DNA of 64,000 nucleotides from Paragorgia papillata. Its lineage: Eukaryota > Cnidaria > Anthozoa > Scleralcyonacea > Coralliidae. The notes beneath the pieces are model-generated. The model did no database searches. It worked only from the letters and a program-made list of their open reading frames with translations, and had not been told where the DNA came from. The stretch is taken from NCBI GenBank assembly GCA_035771165.1, contig JAWNZC010000287.1, positions 261,001-325,000 on the forward strand, in the 5' to 3' direction. Position 1 is the first letter of the stretch; each line of letters opens with the position of its first letter. Positions 30,926 to 38,464 of the stretch are shown here, in pieces. Position numbers and translations under genes: made by a program.

Positions 30926-31137
30926 AACTTTCCAAAAAATTTAAGACTACAATAAAAAAGATGATTGATCAAAATCTAGAAACCATTAAAGGGGTGTTAA
31001 AAGACATGAAAAATTTGAAAACAGATTTAAAAAAAGAAAATAACCAAAATTTAACAAACTTAAAGGTGGCTGTAAATGATTTGATATTAGCTTTAAAGAA
31101 TTATGTAAAAGTAATTGAAATTTTGAAAATCTTCTAA
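30922..31137 (+). CDS. Small coiled-coil protein overlapping the penton stop, 71 aa
   Basis: The start codon overlaps the preceding stop (ATGA), so it has no motif of its own and would need reinitiation or a shared transcript. Lys-rich and almost entirely helical with heptad-like Leu/Ile/Val spacing. Possibly a DNA-binding or scaffold peptide. No family recognised. Confidence 0.5.
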   Translation: MKLSKKFKTTIKKMIDQNLETIKGVLKDMKNLKTDLKKENNQNLTNLKVAVNDLILALKNYVKVIEILKIF

Positions 31138-31152
31138 AACTTTTTTGAAAAC

Positions 31153-31173
31153 TTATAACAAAAAATGTTATAA
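31153..31173. terminator. Hairpin TTATAACA-N5-TGTTATAA, second copy
   Basis: Same perfect 8-bp stem as at 24110-24130, here 15 bp after the coiled-coil gene's stop and 23 bp before the next start. Confidence 0.4.
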
Positions 31174-31196
31174 ATTTTTTGCTACTATATTAATAA

Positions 31197-31427
31197 ATGA
31201 ATAAGAACGAGGTTTTAAATGATTTGTATGAAGCAGCTTTGATAACAGTTGCAGCTGTTGGAGTAAGTATGGTTGTTAAAAAGTTAACAGGCCAATCCTT
31301 AGCAGCCCCAGCAAGTTTTAAAGAAACAGCTAAACTTGGAGTTGCAGTTGCGGGGGGATTATTTACTGTAAAAATGGCACAGGACAAGGGATACATCCCA
31401 AAAAATGTGGACCCAAAGAAATTATGA
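31197..31427 (+). CDS. Small hydrophobic Polinton protein, 76 aa
   Basis: Start in TTAATAAATG. Two hydrophobic segments (residues about 13-27, ALITVAAVGVSMVV; and about 44-58, KLGVAVAGGLFTV) are joined by a KKLTGQSLAAPASFKETA linker, followed by 'QDKGYIPKNVDPKKL'. This arrangement of a small two-segment membrane protein is common in Maverick genomes next to the structural genes. Role unknown; perhaps the virion inner membrane or a cement protein. Confidence 0.6.
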   Translation: MNKNEVLNDLYEAALITVAAVGVSMVVKKLTGQSLAAPASFKETAKLGVAVAGGLFTVKMAQDKGYIPKNVDPKKL

Positions 31428-31490
31428 AAACTTTTAAAATGATTTAAATTTGAACTGCAAAAAAAAGCCAAACTTCTCTTTCCTAAATAA

Positions 31491-31892
31491 ATGGCATCAA
31501 TGATAGCAGGAGGATTGTTCAATGCGGTTGCCTTTGCTGGTGCTGGTTATTTGTTCCAGTCATTTAACAAACATGGTTATGCTGATGAGGCAAAAAGGCA
31601 TAATTTGGCAACAGAAAAACTTCAAAAAGACAAAGAAAAGTTTTTTGAGAATGAAATTAAAAGAAAGGACAAAGTCAGGGAACTACAAGACGAAATTCGG
31701 AATGCAAACTACAACATGCAAGACACTTCAAAAGCCTTTCAACAACTTCATGAAATCTTACAAAAAGAAAAACCAGTTGAACCAAAACTCGAAGATTATT
31801 ACCAACCAAGTGATGAAATGGAAAAATATATGACTATTACTGTAACACTTTTAGGGGCTGGTGCTGGTTGGTTGTTGGCGGTTGTTGTTTGA
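31491..31892 (+). CDS. Membrane/coiled-coil structural protein with DYYQPSDEM motif, 133 aa
   Basis: Start in AAATAAATG. An N-terminal hydrophobic helix (SMIAGGLFNAVAFAGAGYLF), a long coiled coil (residues about 30-90, rich in Lys and Glu), a KLEDYYQPSDEMEKY motif and a C-terminal transmembrane segment (ITVTLLGAGAGWLLAVVV). The combination recurs in Mavericks next to the previous small hydrophobic protein. It probably sits in the virion interior or bridges a membrane and the capsid. Function not established. Confidence 0.6.
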   Translation: MASMIAGGLFNAVAFAGAGYLFQSFNKHGYADEAKRHNLATEKLQKDKEKFFENEIKRKDKVRELQDEIRNANYNMQDTSKAFQQLHEILQKEKPVEPKLEDYYQPSDEMEKYMTITVTLLGAGAGWLLAVVV

Positions 31893-31917
31893 GGTTTTAA
31901 AAATATTTAGTAAAAAT

Positions 31918-31939
31918 TTATAACATTTTTTTGTTATAA
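31918..31939. terminator. Hairpin TTATAACA-N6-TGTTATAA between convergent genes
   Basis: Third copy of the same 8-bp stem, placed between the ends of a plus-strand gene (31892) and a minus-strand gene (31966). Being symmetric, it could end transcripts from both sides. Confidence 0.45.
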
Positions 31940-31965
31940 GTTTTAAAAAGTTTCTCCCAAGTTTC

Positions 31966-32625
31966 TCAAAGATTCTTTCCTTCTTCAATAATTTTTGTGT
32001 ACTCTTTGCACTTTCTTATCCCACTCATCTCCTCTATTTTTAAAACATTTTCAACACTGAGTGCATTACCAAAAACTTTGAATCCTACTTGGTATGGTAT
32101 GTAAGCATTGTTTTTTGGAGAATAGTTTAAGATGTACCTAATCTCATCAAATGTTTTTGATTCTGCAAGAGTTGGTTTTTTTATTTTTTTCAGAAGATCA
32201 TCTCTTTGACAAATTCCAATAATAATGAACATAATGTATTTTATGCTAAAATTTCTATCTGAAACCAAACCTAAACCTTTAAGAAGTTCTTTTGTTTTTA
32301 AAAAAAATTTCATAATTTCATACCCAACAATCCCCTCTTCCTTTGGAAACAGTTTCCAAAACATTTTGGCATAATTTTTAAGGAGGAGTGGTGTGTTTGG
32401 TACTCTGTGGTTATAACCATATAACTTTTCCAAAACCAAACCACATTTTCCACAAATTATGAATCCTTCAATTTCTTCAGTTTTTTCTTTACAACAACTA
32501 CTTTTGTTTTTGTATGTTTCGAGATCTAAAAGGCTTTTGTTGAAATCTTTTGGTTGTTCTTCTTCGGGGGTTTCGATGATTGGAAAGTTTGAAATATTAA
32601 AATTTCTGAATTTTTGAAATGACAT
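31966..32625 (-). CDS. TFIIB-like zinc-ribbon transcription factor candidate, 219 aa
   Basis: Upstream on its own strand is TTTAAATAAAAAGAGAGCAATG. Residues 44-61 contain Cys44, Cys45 and a GFIICGKCGLVLE ribbon end (Cys58, Cys61). This is close to TFIIB-type ribbons, although the first pair is adjacent and not CxxC. Residues about 100-170 read like one cyclin repeat (KYIMFIIIGICQR followed by KTFDEIRYIL), and a basic C-terminus follows. It could recruit host RNA polymerase II to element promoters. VLTF3-like viral late factors are an alternative. It lies with the next gene in a two-gene minus-strand block. Confidence 0.5.
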   Translation of the reverse strand: MSFQKFRNFNISNFPIIETPEEEQPKDFNKSLLDLETYKNKSSCCKEKTEEIEGFIICGKCGLVLEKLYGYNHRVPNTPLLLKNYAKMFWKLFPKEEGIVGYEIMKFFLKTKELLKGLGLVSDRNFSIKYIMFIIIGICQRDDLLKKIKKPTLAESKTFDEIRYILNYSPKNNAYIPYQVGFKVFGNALSVENVLKIEEMSGIRKCKEYTKIIEEGKNL

Positions 32626-32639
32626 TGCTCTCTTTTTAT

Positions 32640-33833
32640 TTAAATTAATCTTGATATTCCTTTAAATACCAAGAAAACCGTTCCAATTGAAGCCCCAAAA
32701 ACTTCTGGCAATCTGTTGTCGCTTTTTTCAGTGTTTTCGGGAGTAAATATTCCTGGCTTATATTTGCTACCACTAATTTCAACAGTTTTTTCAGGAAATT
32801 TTACAATGGGTTTACCAACAGGTTTCCCAATATTTAAGTGTCTGTTAAGCCCAAGAGTCATTCTTGTTGTGGCCAGCGTAAGAACATTGTTGAACCCACT
32901 AATTGGATTAATAAGAATTCTCATGTCTGACGGGATCAAAATTAAACCAGGAGATATTGCAAAATTTAAAACAACATTTGTGGACTTAATAGCCTGCCTC
33001 ATATTCGAAATAGAAACAGTAATGTCATCCTGGGCTATTGTGTCCTCCATTAACTTTTTAAACACTTCTTGTGTTTGTAAACTTTTAGCACCTTCGCCAA
33101 CAATGACCCATCTTGTTTTTGCCTGTGCTCCCAAAACACAGTAAACAAAAGATTCTAAGGATTGTTGGAATAATTTTTGACCTAATAATGTTAACCCATT
33201 GGAATCTTTGGGAACGAAATGTTTAAAATCATCGGGATGTCTAGAACCAGCTGACACCAGTTCCTCATATGTGTTGACTCTTCCATAACTCTCTTTTGTC
33301 AAATTTACATATCTAACTTCATATCCGAGATCTTTCATGTCTTGTGTAAATTCTTTCGCACTTTGTGTTGAGTTACTTATTTTTTTGACCCAAACGTCAT
33401 TGGGGTTGTGTTGCAAAATTTTTATGACATCTGCTGTCAAAAACCTTCTAAGTTTGTTAGGATGTTTTAAAAACCTTCTTACCTGAAAAACATAGTGGTA
33501 ATGGACAATGCTTGTCAAAAAAGAAGACCGAAATCTTTTAAAATTATTTTGGAAATGCTTGTTAGAAATACCACACAAATAGCTTGCAACATAACTGGCA
33601 GCAATGGCTGTAAAATATGGAATAGTGAGGAAATCATTTATGTTTGGATTCCTTATTTTCATTGGCTGTTGAAATGTCAAATCTATGGGATTCAAGTTTA
33701 CAATGAAGTTTTCTCTTTCATTTGCAAATATGGTAATCGTGTTAATGTTTACAGAAGCCTTCTTTTGTTTAGAAAATTTCTGGACTGTTCCGGAAACTCC
33801 CCACTCTTCTGGCCATTTTTTGAATTCTGTCAT
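32640..33833 (-). CDS. Polinton protein of unknown function, 397 aa
   Basis: Starts in AAATAAACAATG, divergent from the integrase gene across 26 bp, and ends 14 bp before the TFIIB-like gene. No motif recognised. Features: hydrophobic patch FTAIAASYVASYLCGIS (about 90-105), basic segments (HPNKLRRFL), a region with mixed beta/alpha pattern (RWVIVGEGAKSL; ILIPSDMRILINPISGFNNVL) and a C-terminal hydrophobic stretch (ASIGTVFLVFKGISRLI) that may anchor it in a membrane. Possibly a virion protein or replication partner; no evidence decides. Confidence 0.5.
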   Translation of the reverse strand: MTEFKKWPEEWGVSGTVQKFSKQKKASVNINTITIFANERENFIVNLNPIDLTFQQPMKIRNPNINDFLTIPYFTAIAASYVASYLCGISNKHFQNNFKRFRSSFLTSIVHYHYVFQVRRFLKHPNKLRRFLTADVIKILQHNPNDVWVKKISNSTQSAKEFTQDMKDLGYEVRYVNLTKESYGRVNTYEELVSAGSRHPDDFKHFVPKDSNGLTLLGQKLFQQSLESFVYCVLGAQAKTRWVIVGEGAKSLQTQEVFKKLMEDTIAQDDITVSISNMRQAIKSTNVVLNFAISPGLILIPSDMRILINPISGFNNVLTLATTRMTLGLNRHLNIGKPVGKPIVKFPEKTVEISGSKYKPGIFTPENTEKSDNRLPEVFGASIGTVFLVFKGISRLI

Positions 33834-33859
33834 TGTTTATTTAAAACTTTTGGAAATAA
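33834..33859. promoter_or_regulatory. Bidirectional 26-bp promoter candidate
   Basis: The gap between the divergent genes 32640-33833 (-) and 33860-34831 (+) holds AAATAAACA before the minus ATG and GGAAATAAATG on the plus side. Both motifs face away from each other and neither can be a poly(A) signal of an upstream gene, which supports a promoter role. Confidence 0.5.
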
Positions 33860-34831
33860 ATGGAAGATGAACTTTTACTTATTGATCTTGAACTTCGAGA
33901 TATTTACTACAATCCTGTAACAGGTTACCAATCTATGGAGAAACTTTACCAAGCTGCTGTAAAAGAAAATTCTTCAATAACCAGAAAACAAGTTAAGGAA
34001 TGGTTACACAGCCAAAAAGTTTTTACTTTACACAAAACCATTAGAAAACCAAGAAAATACCAGAAAACATTTGTCAAAAATCTTGCTGACCAGATGCAAA
34101 TGGACTTGGTGGATATGGCAAAATTTGGTTCTGAAAATAATGACCAAAAATGGATTCTGACAGGTATTGAAATTTTGTCAAGATTTGGTTTCGCTGTTCC
34201 TGTCCATAGAAAAAGTACTGTTGCTATGGTGCCTGGTGTTAGCAAAATGTTGGAAGAATTTAAGAAAAGATTTGGCAAATATCCAGAAACAGTCCAGTTT
34301 GACGAGGGGAAGGAGTTTTACAATGTTGGAGTAAAAACTCTTTTGAAATCTCTAAACATAGAATATTTTTCATCCAGATCCCACAGAAAGGCTGCACTTG
34401 TAGAAAGATTCAACAGGACTTTGAAAACCAGGATGTGGAAATTTTTTACTTTTAAAGGAAACAAAGAGTGGTTAAATAGTCTTGACAAGTTTACAAATAG
34501 TTACAACAACACCACCCACAGCACTATTAAAATGAAACCCAAAGATGTCAATAATGACAACCAATCCAAAGTTTTTCTTACACTATATGGAACCCCACCA
34601 TTAGAATCTCAAGTAAACCCAAAATTCAAAATTGGGGACCATGTCAGGATCCAAAAATACAGAAAAAACTTTGCAAAAGGATATGATCCAAATTTTACAA
34701 ATGAAATTTTTACTGTGTCAGCGGTTTTCAGAGGAGTTCCAGTTATGTATAGAATTCAGGATAAGGAGGAGGACATTATGGGAAAATTTTATGGTGAGGA
34801 GTTGGTAAAAGTTGTTGGGGAACAAACATAA
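33860..34831 (+). CDS. Retroviral-like (c-type) integrase, 323 aa
   Basis: Start in GAAATAAATG. An N-terminal helical region with basic KPRKYQK, then the RNase H-fold core with the catalytic triad visible: QMDLVDM (Asp82), VQFDEGKEFYN (Asp148), KAALVERFNRT (Glu182). A C-terminal SH3/chromo-like part (KFKIGDHVRIQK... GYDPNFTNEIF). It inserts the element into host DNA, making short target duplications and using the terminal repeats. Typical of Mavericks; intact. Lies divergent from the unknown 397-aa gene and 7 bp from the following gene. Confidence 0.92.
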   Translation: MEDELLLIDLELRDIYYNPVTGYQSMEKLYQAAVKENSSITRKQVKEWLHSQKVFTLHKTIRKPRKYQKTFVKNLADQMQMDLVDMAKFGSENNDQKWILTGIEILSRFGFAVPVHRKSTVAMVPGVSKMLEEFKKRFGKYPETVQFDEGKEFYNVGVKTLLKSLNIEYFSSRSHRKAALVERFNRTLKTRMWKFFTFKGNKEWLNSLDKFTNSYNNTTHSTIKMKPKDVNNDNQSKVFLTLYGTPPLESQVNPKFKIGDHVRIQKYRKNFAKGYDPNFTNEIFTVSAVFRGVPVMYRIQDKEEDIMGKFYGEELVKVVGEQT

Positions 34832-34838
34832 ATAAATA

Positions 34839-36287
34839 ATGGATAGAGAAACCAAAACTGAGGACCCAGGTGTTGAAATGAAAAATCTAAATCCAAACGA
34901 AACAGAAGAAGATGAGCAGGATCGTTTAGAAAGAGAAGAGATGGTCGAGGAGGAAACGGATTTGGGTGGTACCAGAAGAAAAGAAACATTAGAAGAAACA
35001 CAGGAACGTTTAGATAGAGAAGATATAAATGAAAGTCTTTTAAAAGAAGAGGAGGAGGAAGACGATGTGTTCTATGATGGCGCAGCTAACAACTACGAAT
35101 TCGATATGCAAGAGCAGGACGAGTTAACCAAAAGATTGAACGAACTAAAAGGTAAGGGTAAAAGAAAACAAACTGCTAGGGAAATAAAAATGCAACTACT
35201 GGCAGAAAACTCCATAAAAGGAGACATACAAAGAAGGGGTACCATAAAAAGAAGACAATTTATCAAAGATGTTTTTGGACAGCAAATAATCAAAAGTGAT
35301 GGACTTCAAAGCAAAAAAATAATAGAAAAAAGTAAACTAATGTACAACCCGGAAACAGAAGAGCCAATAGGATTAACTTTTGATGATGTAATGATTGTAT
35401 CCAAAGATGTCACCGGAAAGTTTATACAAAATGAGGGACAAGGCAAATATCAGGAAAAAATTGATGAATTCCAAGACTTACTAGAATTGGCTGAACTAGA
35501 AAGCAAAAACTCAGCAATTGGATCATTCTCAAAAAGATTAGGAATTAGTCCGGAAGCTTCAAACGCACTTCGCAGAGCCCTTGCTACAGATTTGATGGAC
35601 CAGGTACTAATTATGGGGGATGCTATATATACTGGAATCAATGGTGTAGGAGGAGAACTTGACACCAACCTTGGTAACATTGGCGGGGTTTTAAAGGATG
35701 TTACACATATTACTAAGAACCCACACCTAAACCCTGCAGAAAAACGGAAAGCCCTTAAGGACAACCTAGAAGCCGCTGAAATTAACAAAAATCTTTATAG
35801 GAATTTGGTAAGAGATACAGACAGCCAAACATTAAGACCTCTCTATGAAATGGGAATGGATGCTTGTGCAACAAAGGCAGAGGTGGTCAGATTGACACTA
35901 AACATGAAACCACAGGAGGCTGAAACAATGCAACTGGCGGAAGAGCATATTTTAACCAGATTCGAAAAATTTAAAGAATGGGCAAAACAAAACATGGGTG
36001 TAACAGCTGCGATTGCCATTTCCATTGCTGGAATCATAACAACTGTTGTTCTAGCTGGAAAAGCTGCTGTTGTAACAACTGCAAAGGCAACAGGAGCATT
36101 AGCAAAAGCACTAGCAAAACTTGCAAAAGCTGCATGGCCTGTATTGGCACCAATTCTTAGCATATTGGCAACTGCTTTGTCCTGGGGTGCAAAGGGATTG
36201 GCATGGTTGGCGAAAAATCTGTGGGTCCTTGCAATAGGTTTGACATATTTTGTGTACACAGAGTACAAAAATTATAAGAAAAAATGA
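34839..36287 (+). CDS. Large Polinton protein with acidic N-terminus and Ala-rich hydrophobic C-terminus, 482 aa
   Basis: Start in AAATAAATAATG, 7 bp after the integrase stop. Residues 1-80 are extremely acidic, 95-140 basic, 180-390 helical without a known motif. Residues about 392-470 are hydrophobic and Ala/Gly-rich (IAISIAGIITTVVLAGKAAVV, LAKLAKAAWPVLAPILSILAT, LAIGLTYFVY), suggesting several membrane or amphipathic helices. Proteins of this architecture are frequent in Mavericks near the integrase. It may be a membrane-penetrating minor capsid protein, but no activity motif is visible. Confidence 0.55.
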   Translation: MDRETKTEDPGVEMKNLNPNETEEDEQDRLEREEMVEEETDLGGTRRKETLEETQERLDREDINESLLKEEEEEDDVFYDGAANNYEFDMQEQDELTKRLNELKGKGKRKQTAREIKMQLLAENSIKGDIQRRGTIKRRQFIKDVFGQQIIKSDGLQSKKIIEKSKLMYNPETEEPIGLTFDDVMIVSKDVTGKFIQNEGQGKYQEKIDEFQDLLELAELESKNSAIGSFSKRLGISPEASNALRRALATDLMDQVLIMGDAIYTGINGVGGELDTNLGNIGGVLKDVTHITKNPHLNPAEKRKALKDNLEAAEINKNLYRNLVRDTDSQTLRPLYEMGMDACATKAEVVRLTLNMKPQEAETMQLAEEHILTRFEKFKEWAKQNMGVTAAIAISIAGIITTVVLAGKAAVVTTAKATGALAKALAKLAKAAWPVLAPILSILATALSWGAKGLAWLAKNLWVLAIGLTYFVYTEYKNYKKK

Positions 36288-36304
36288 AAATATTGCCAAT
36301 ATAA

Positions 36305-36805
36305 ATGAACACAGAATACGCAACAATGAATGAAGAAAAAACTGACGAACCGCAAAACTTGACACTTAGGGAAGACTTGATTCGCCTATCCTTTGCAAAG
36401 GAGATCAAATATACAGAAGCATATCTTAAGAAGGCTTCGATGACCCAACTTGAAAAAATTAAGTTAAATTATGAAAGAACCCAACTTGACAAAACAACTT
36501 CTCTGTTAACTGAGACCCTTGTAACCAAATTTTCAGAGTTATTGGAGCAACTAGATTTGGTACAAGATGACGAAAAACTGGATGCAGAATTATCTTCAAA
36601 CAAACTTTTTTGCGATGACGTTAGGTCCTTGGTTAGAAAAATTTCGCCCTATATCCCAATGATTGGTTTGCTCACTGGTGGCATCATTATTGCAAAACAT
36701 GTGTGGGATAGGAAACCCCAAAATAAAAATGTTACAGTACAAAATGATGAAAATCCTAATGAAAATGTCAGTGGTGGCAGTTCTGTTAATTCCAATAACA
36801 GTTGA
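36305..36805 (+). CDS. Polinton membrane-anchored protein, 166 aa
   Basis: Start in AATATAAATG, 17 bp after the previous gene. Charged, helical N-terminal 115 residues, one transmembrane segment (about 118-135, YIPMIGLLTGGIIIAKHVW) and an Asn/Ser-rich tail. It resembles the preceding gene in its plan (soluble charged head, C-terminal membrane part) and may partner it. No family recognised. Confidence 0.5.
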   Translation: MNTEYATMNEEKTDEPQNLTLREDLIRLSFAKEIKYTEAYLKKASMTQLEKIKLNYERTQLDKTTSLLTETLVTKFSELLEQLDLVQDDEKLDAELSSNKLFCDDVRSLVRKISPYIPMIGLLTGGIIIAKHVWDRKPQNKNVTVQNDENPNENVSGGSSVNSNNS

Positions 36806-36874
36806 GCTGATATTACTTAAATTTCTTCTGTTCTCACTAAGTGTTCCACCATGTATTCTACAAAGTTAACAATG

Positions 36875-36902
36875 TTTTCCTAATCTTGTTGGGTTAGGAA
36901 AA
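36875..36902. terminator. Hairpin TTTTCCTAA-N10-TTAGGAAAA
   Basis: 9-bp perfect stem between the genes ending at 36805 and starting at 36915. The distal arm runs into AAAATAAA. Candidate transcript-end hairpin. Confidence 0.4.
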
Positions 36903-36914
36903 AATAAACACAAA

Positions 36915-37205
36915 ATGGGAAATACAAAGTCAAAGCCAAAAGAAAAATATAACAAAAACCATATTAGCAAAAAGGGTTTCCAGTTTGGCCTAAGTTTTGG
37001 CAGAGAAGATTTGGTTATGGAAGGAAATGTCCAAATAGGGTGGACAAACAAAACAGTTAAAAATTACACAATGGTTCCAAGTTGCAAGAAATCATTGTCT
37101 GTGGAATCTTTAAAAAATGAAATAAATGATGATACTAACAAAAATTTCAAACTGGTACCAACAAATTCGGAAGAAAAGAACAGACAGGAGGAACCTAATT
37201 CTTAG
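36915..37205 (+). CDS. Predicted N-myristoylated protein, 96 aa
   Basis: Begins MGNTKSKPKEKY: Gly2, Ser6 and a following basic cluster give a strong N-myristoylation signal of the Src-family type, so the protein is expected to be lipidated by host N-myristoyltransferase and held on membranes. The rest is hydrophilic with a beta-like middle (FQFGLSFGREDLVMEGNVQIGW). Preceded by AAAAAATAAACACAAAATG. A membrane-attached role in assembly or entry is inferred; no family recognised. Confidence 0.55.
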   Translation: MGNTKSKPKEKYNKNHISKKGFQFGLSFGREDLVMEGNVQIGWTNKTVKNYTMVPSCKKSLSVESLKNEINDDTNKNFKLVPTNSEEKNRQEEPNS

Positions 37206-37245
37206 AAAAAATTGGGTTCAAAAAGAAAAAGATCGGTGGGTGCAC

Positions 37246-37270
37246 AATAATGTAAGAAATGAACATTATT
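37246..37270. terminator. Hairpin AATAATGT-N9-ACATTATT
   Basis: 8-bp perfect stem 40 bp after the myristoylated-protein gene. Candidate transcript-end hairpin. Confidence 0.35.
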
Positions 37271-37318
37271 ATTGAAATTGAATTAAAATATTAAAATAAA
37301 AGTTATAAATAAAAGAAC

Positions 37319-37795
37319 ATGAATCCAATTATTGAAATAAATATCAGGTTTGAAGAAAAAGAACCACAAACCTTTGAAGAGTTAGAAGAGGATATAAAAT
37401 TTTTACGAAAAAAACTATGCGAAAAAATGGAACTCCGAGAGCAAAAGTATGGAGGCCACACAACAACACGCCGAGAAATGCTAATTAGTATGGCAACACA
37501 AAAAGGTATTAAAAACGCATTCATCCTAACAAAAAAAACACTATGCGAACGACTTGGTATTCCAGACATTCCAAAGGTATTCAATGGTAATCCAAATTTT
37601 CCAAACATAAAGCCAGTCAAAATTCTTTTTACAGCACTTGAAGATGGAGAAGAAGTGGAGTTCTTAAGTATGAGTAAAGCATCTCTAGCCATAGGAAAAA
37701 AACATGCTTCTGGCATCTACCACATCCTAATAAACAAAAAAAATGTTTTGTACAACGGGAAACTCTGGTCCGTAAGTAGAGTAGTAACAGAATAA
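37319..37795 (+). CDS. NUMOD1-like DNA-binding protein, paralogue 1, 158 aa
   Basis: Preceded by TAAATAAAAGAACATG. The first half is charged and helical, with a segment MATQKGIKNAFILTKKTLCERLGI that has SAP-like spacing. The second half (PVKILFTALEDGEEVEFLSMSKASLAIG ... YNGKLWSVSR) follows the NUMOD1 plan: a beta hairpin, a helix-turn-helix and a terminal G-x-x-W strand, known as DNA-binding modules of homing endonucleases. No nuclease motif is present. It forms a tandem pair with the next gene. Confidence 0.5.
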   Translation: MNPIIEINIRFEEKEPQTFEELEEDIKFLRKKLCEKMELREQKYGGHTTTRREMLISMATQKGIKNAFILTKKTLCERLGIPDIPKVFNGNPNFPNIKPVKILFTALEDGEEVEFLSMSKASLAIGKKHASGIYHILINKKNVLYNGKLWSVSRVVTE

Positions 37796-37812
37796 TCAAA
37801 AACAAAAAAATC

Positions 37813-37832
37813 TCTTATTTAAAAAAATAAGA
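37813..37832. terminator. Hairpin TCTTATTT-AAAA-AAATAAGA
   Basis: 8-bp stem, 18 bp after the first NUMOD1-like gene and before the second. Candidate transcript-end hairpin. Confidence 0.35.
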
Positions 37833-37862
37833 AATTTTAAAAGAAAACCATCATAATAAATA

Positions 37863-38285
37863 ATGGCATATGAAAAAACTCCAGAAGAACTCAAAAAACT
37901 TTTCCAAATTCGAATGCAGCTTAGAGAAAGTGCTAACAAAAGGCTTCAAACAATACGGGAAGAAAATTCATCATCCCTTAAAGAGCTTAGAGAAATAGGT
38001 AAAAAACTTGGTGTCAAAGGTTCCTACAGCCTAAACACAGAAACACTGTGCGAAAAACTTGACATCCCATTGGTAAAAAATGAAGTTTTCGAAAAACACC
38101 ACAGAAATGTAATAAGAACACCAGTCAAAATTACATTTACTTCTGCTGCAGGCGAAACATTAGAGTTCCCAAGTATTTACAATGCAGCCCTAAATTTACA
38201 CAAAAACCCAAGTTTCATTCCTTATTACATTAAAAAAAACAAGGAAGTTTCGTACAACGGTAAATTATGGTCAGTAAGTCGTTAA
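37863..38285 (+). CDS. NUMOD1-like DNA-binding protein, paralogue 2, 140 aa
   Basis: Start in AATAAATAATG. Same plan as the preceding gene: LREIGKKLGVKGSYSLNTETLCEKL (SAP-like), then PVKITFTSAAGETLEFPSIYNAALNL and YNGKLWSVSR. Several blocks are identical (LCE+L.IP, PVKI.FT, YNGKLWSVSR) and the rest diverged, indicating an old tandem duplication. Likely binds DNA; whether element replication, gene control or host interaction is unknown. Confidence 0.5.
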   Translation: MAYEKTPEELKKLFQIRMQLRESANKRLQTIREENSSSLKELREIGKKLGVKGSYSLNTETLCEKLDIPLVKNEVFEKHHRNVIRTPVKITFTSAAGETLEFPSIYNAALNLHKNPSFIPYYIKKNKEVSYNGKLWSVSR

Positions 38286-38359
38286 ATTTTTTTAAAAACC
38301 ACATACATAAACAGGACTCTATACTGTTTTCTTGTCATTCCTTTTTAACATTTCGAACA

Positions 38360-38383
38360 TTTCTATCCAAAGTTGGATAGAAA
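38360..38383. terminator. Hairpin TTTCTATCC-N6-GGATAGAAA
   Basis: 9-bp stem with six-base AAAGTT loop (whose ends can pair further), 75 bp after the second NUMOD1-like gene and 80 bp before the polymerase. Candidate transcript-end hairpin. Confidence 0.4.
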
Positions 38384-38464
38384 TTTTTTCATGAAGTTTT
38401 TAAAAAAAAGAAGTTTTTGGTTTAAAGAAATAATTTTAAATTTTTTTCATACACTAATAAAGGA

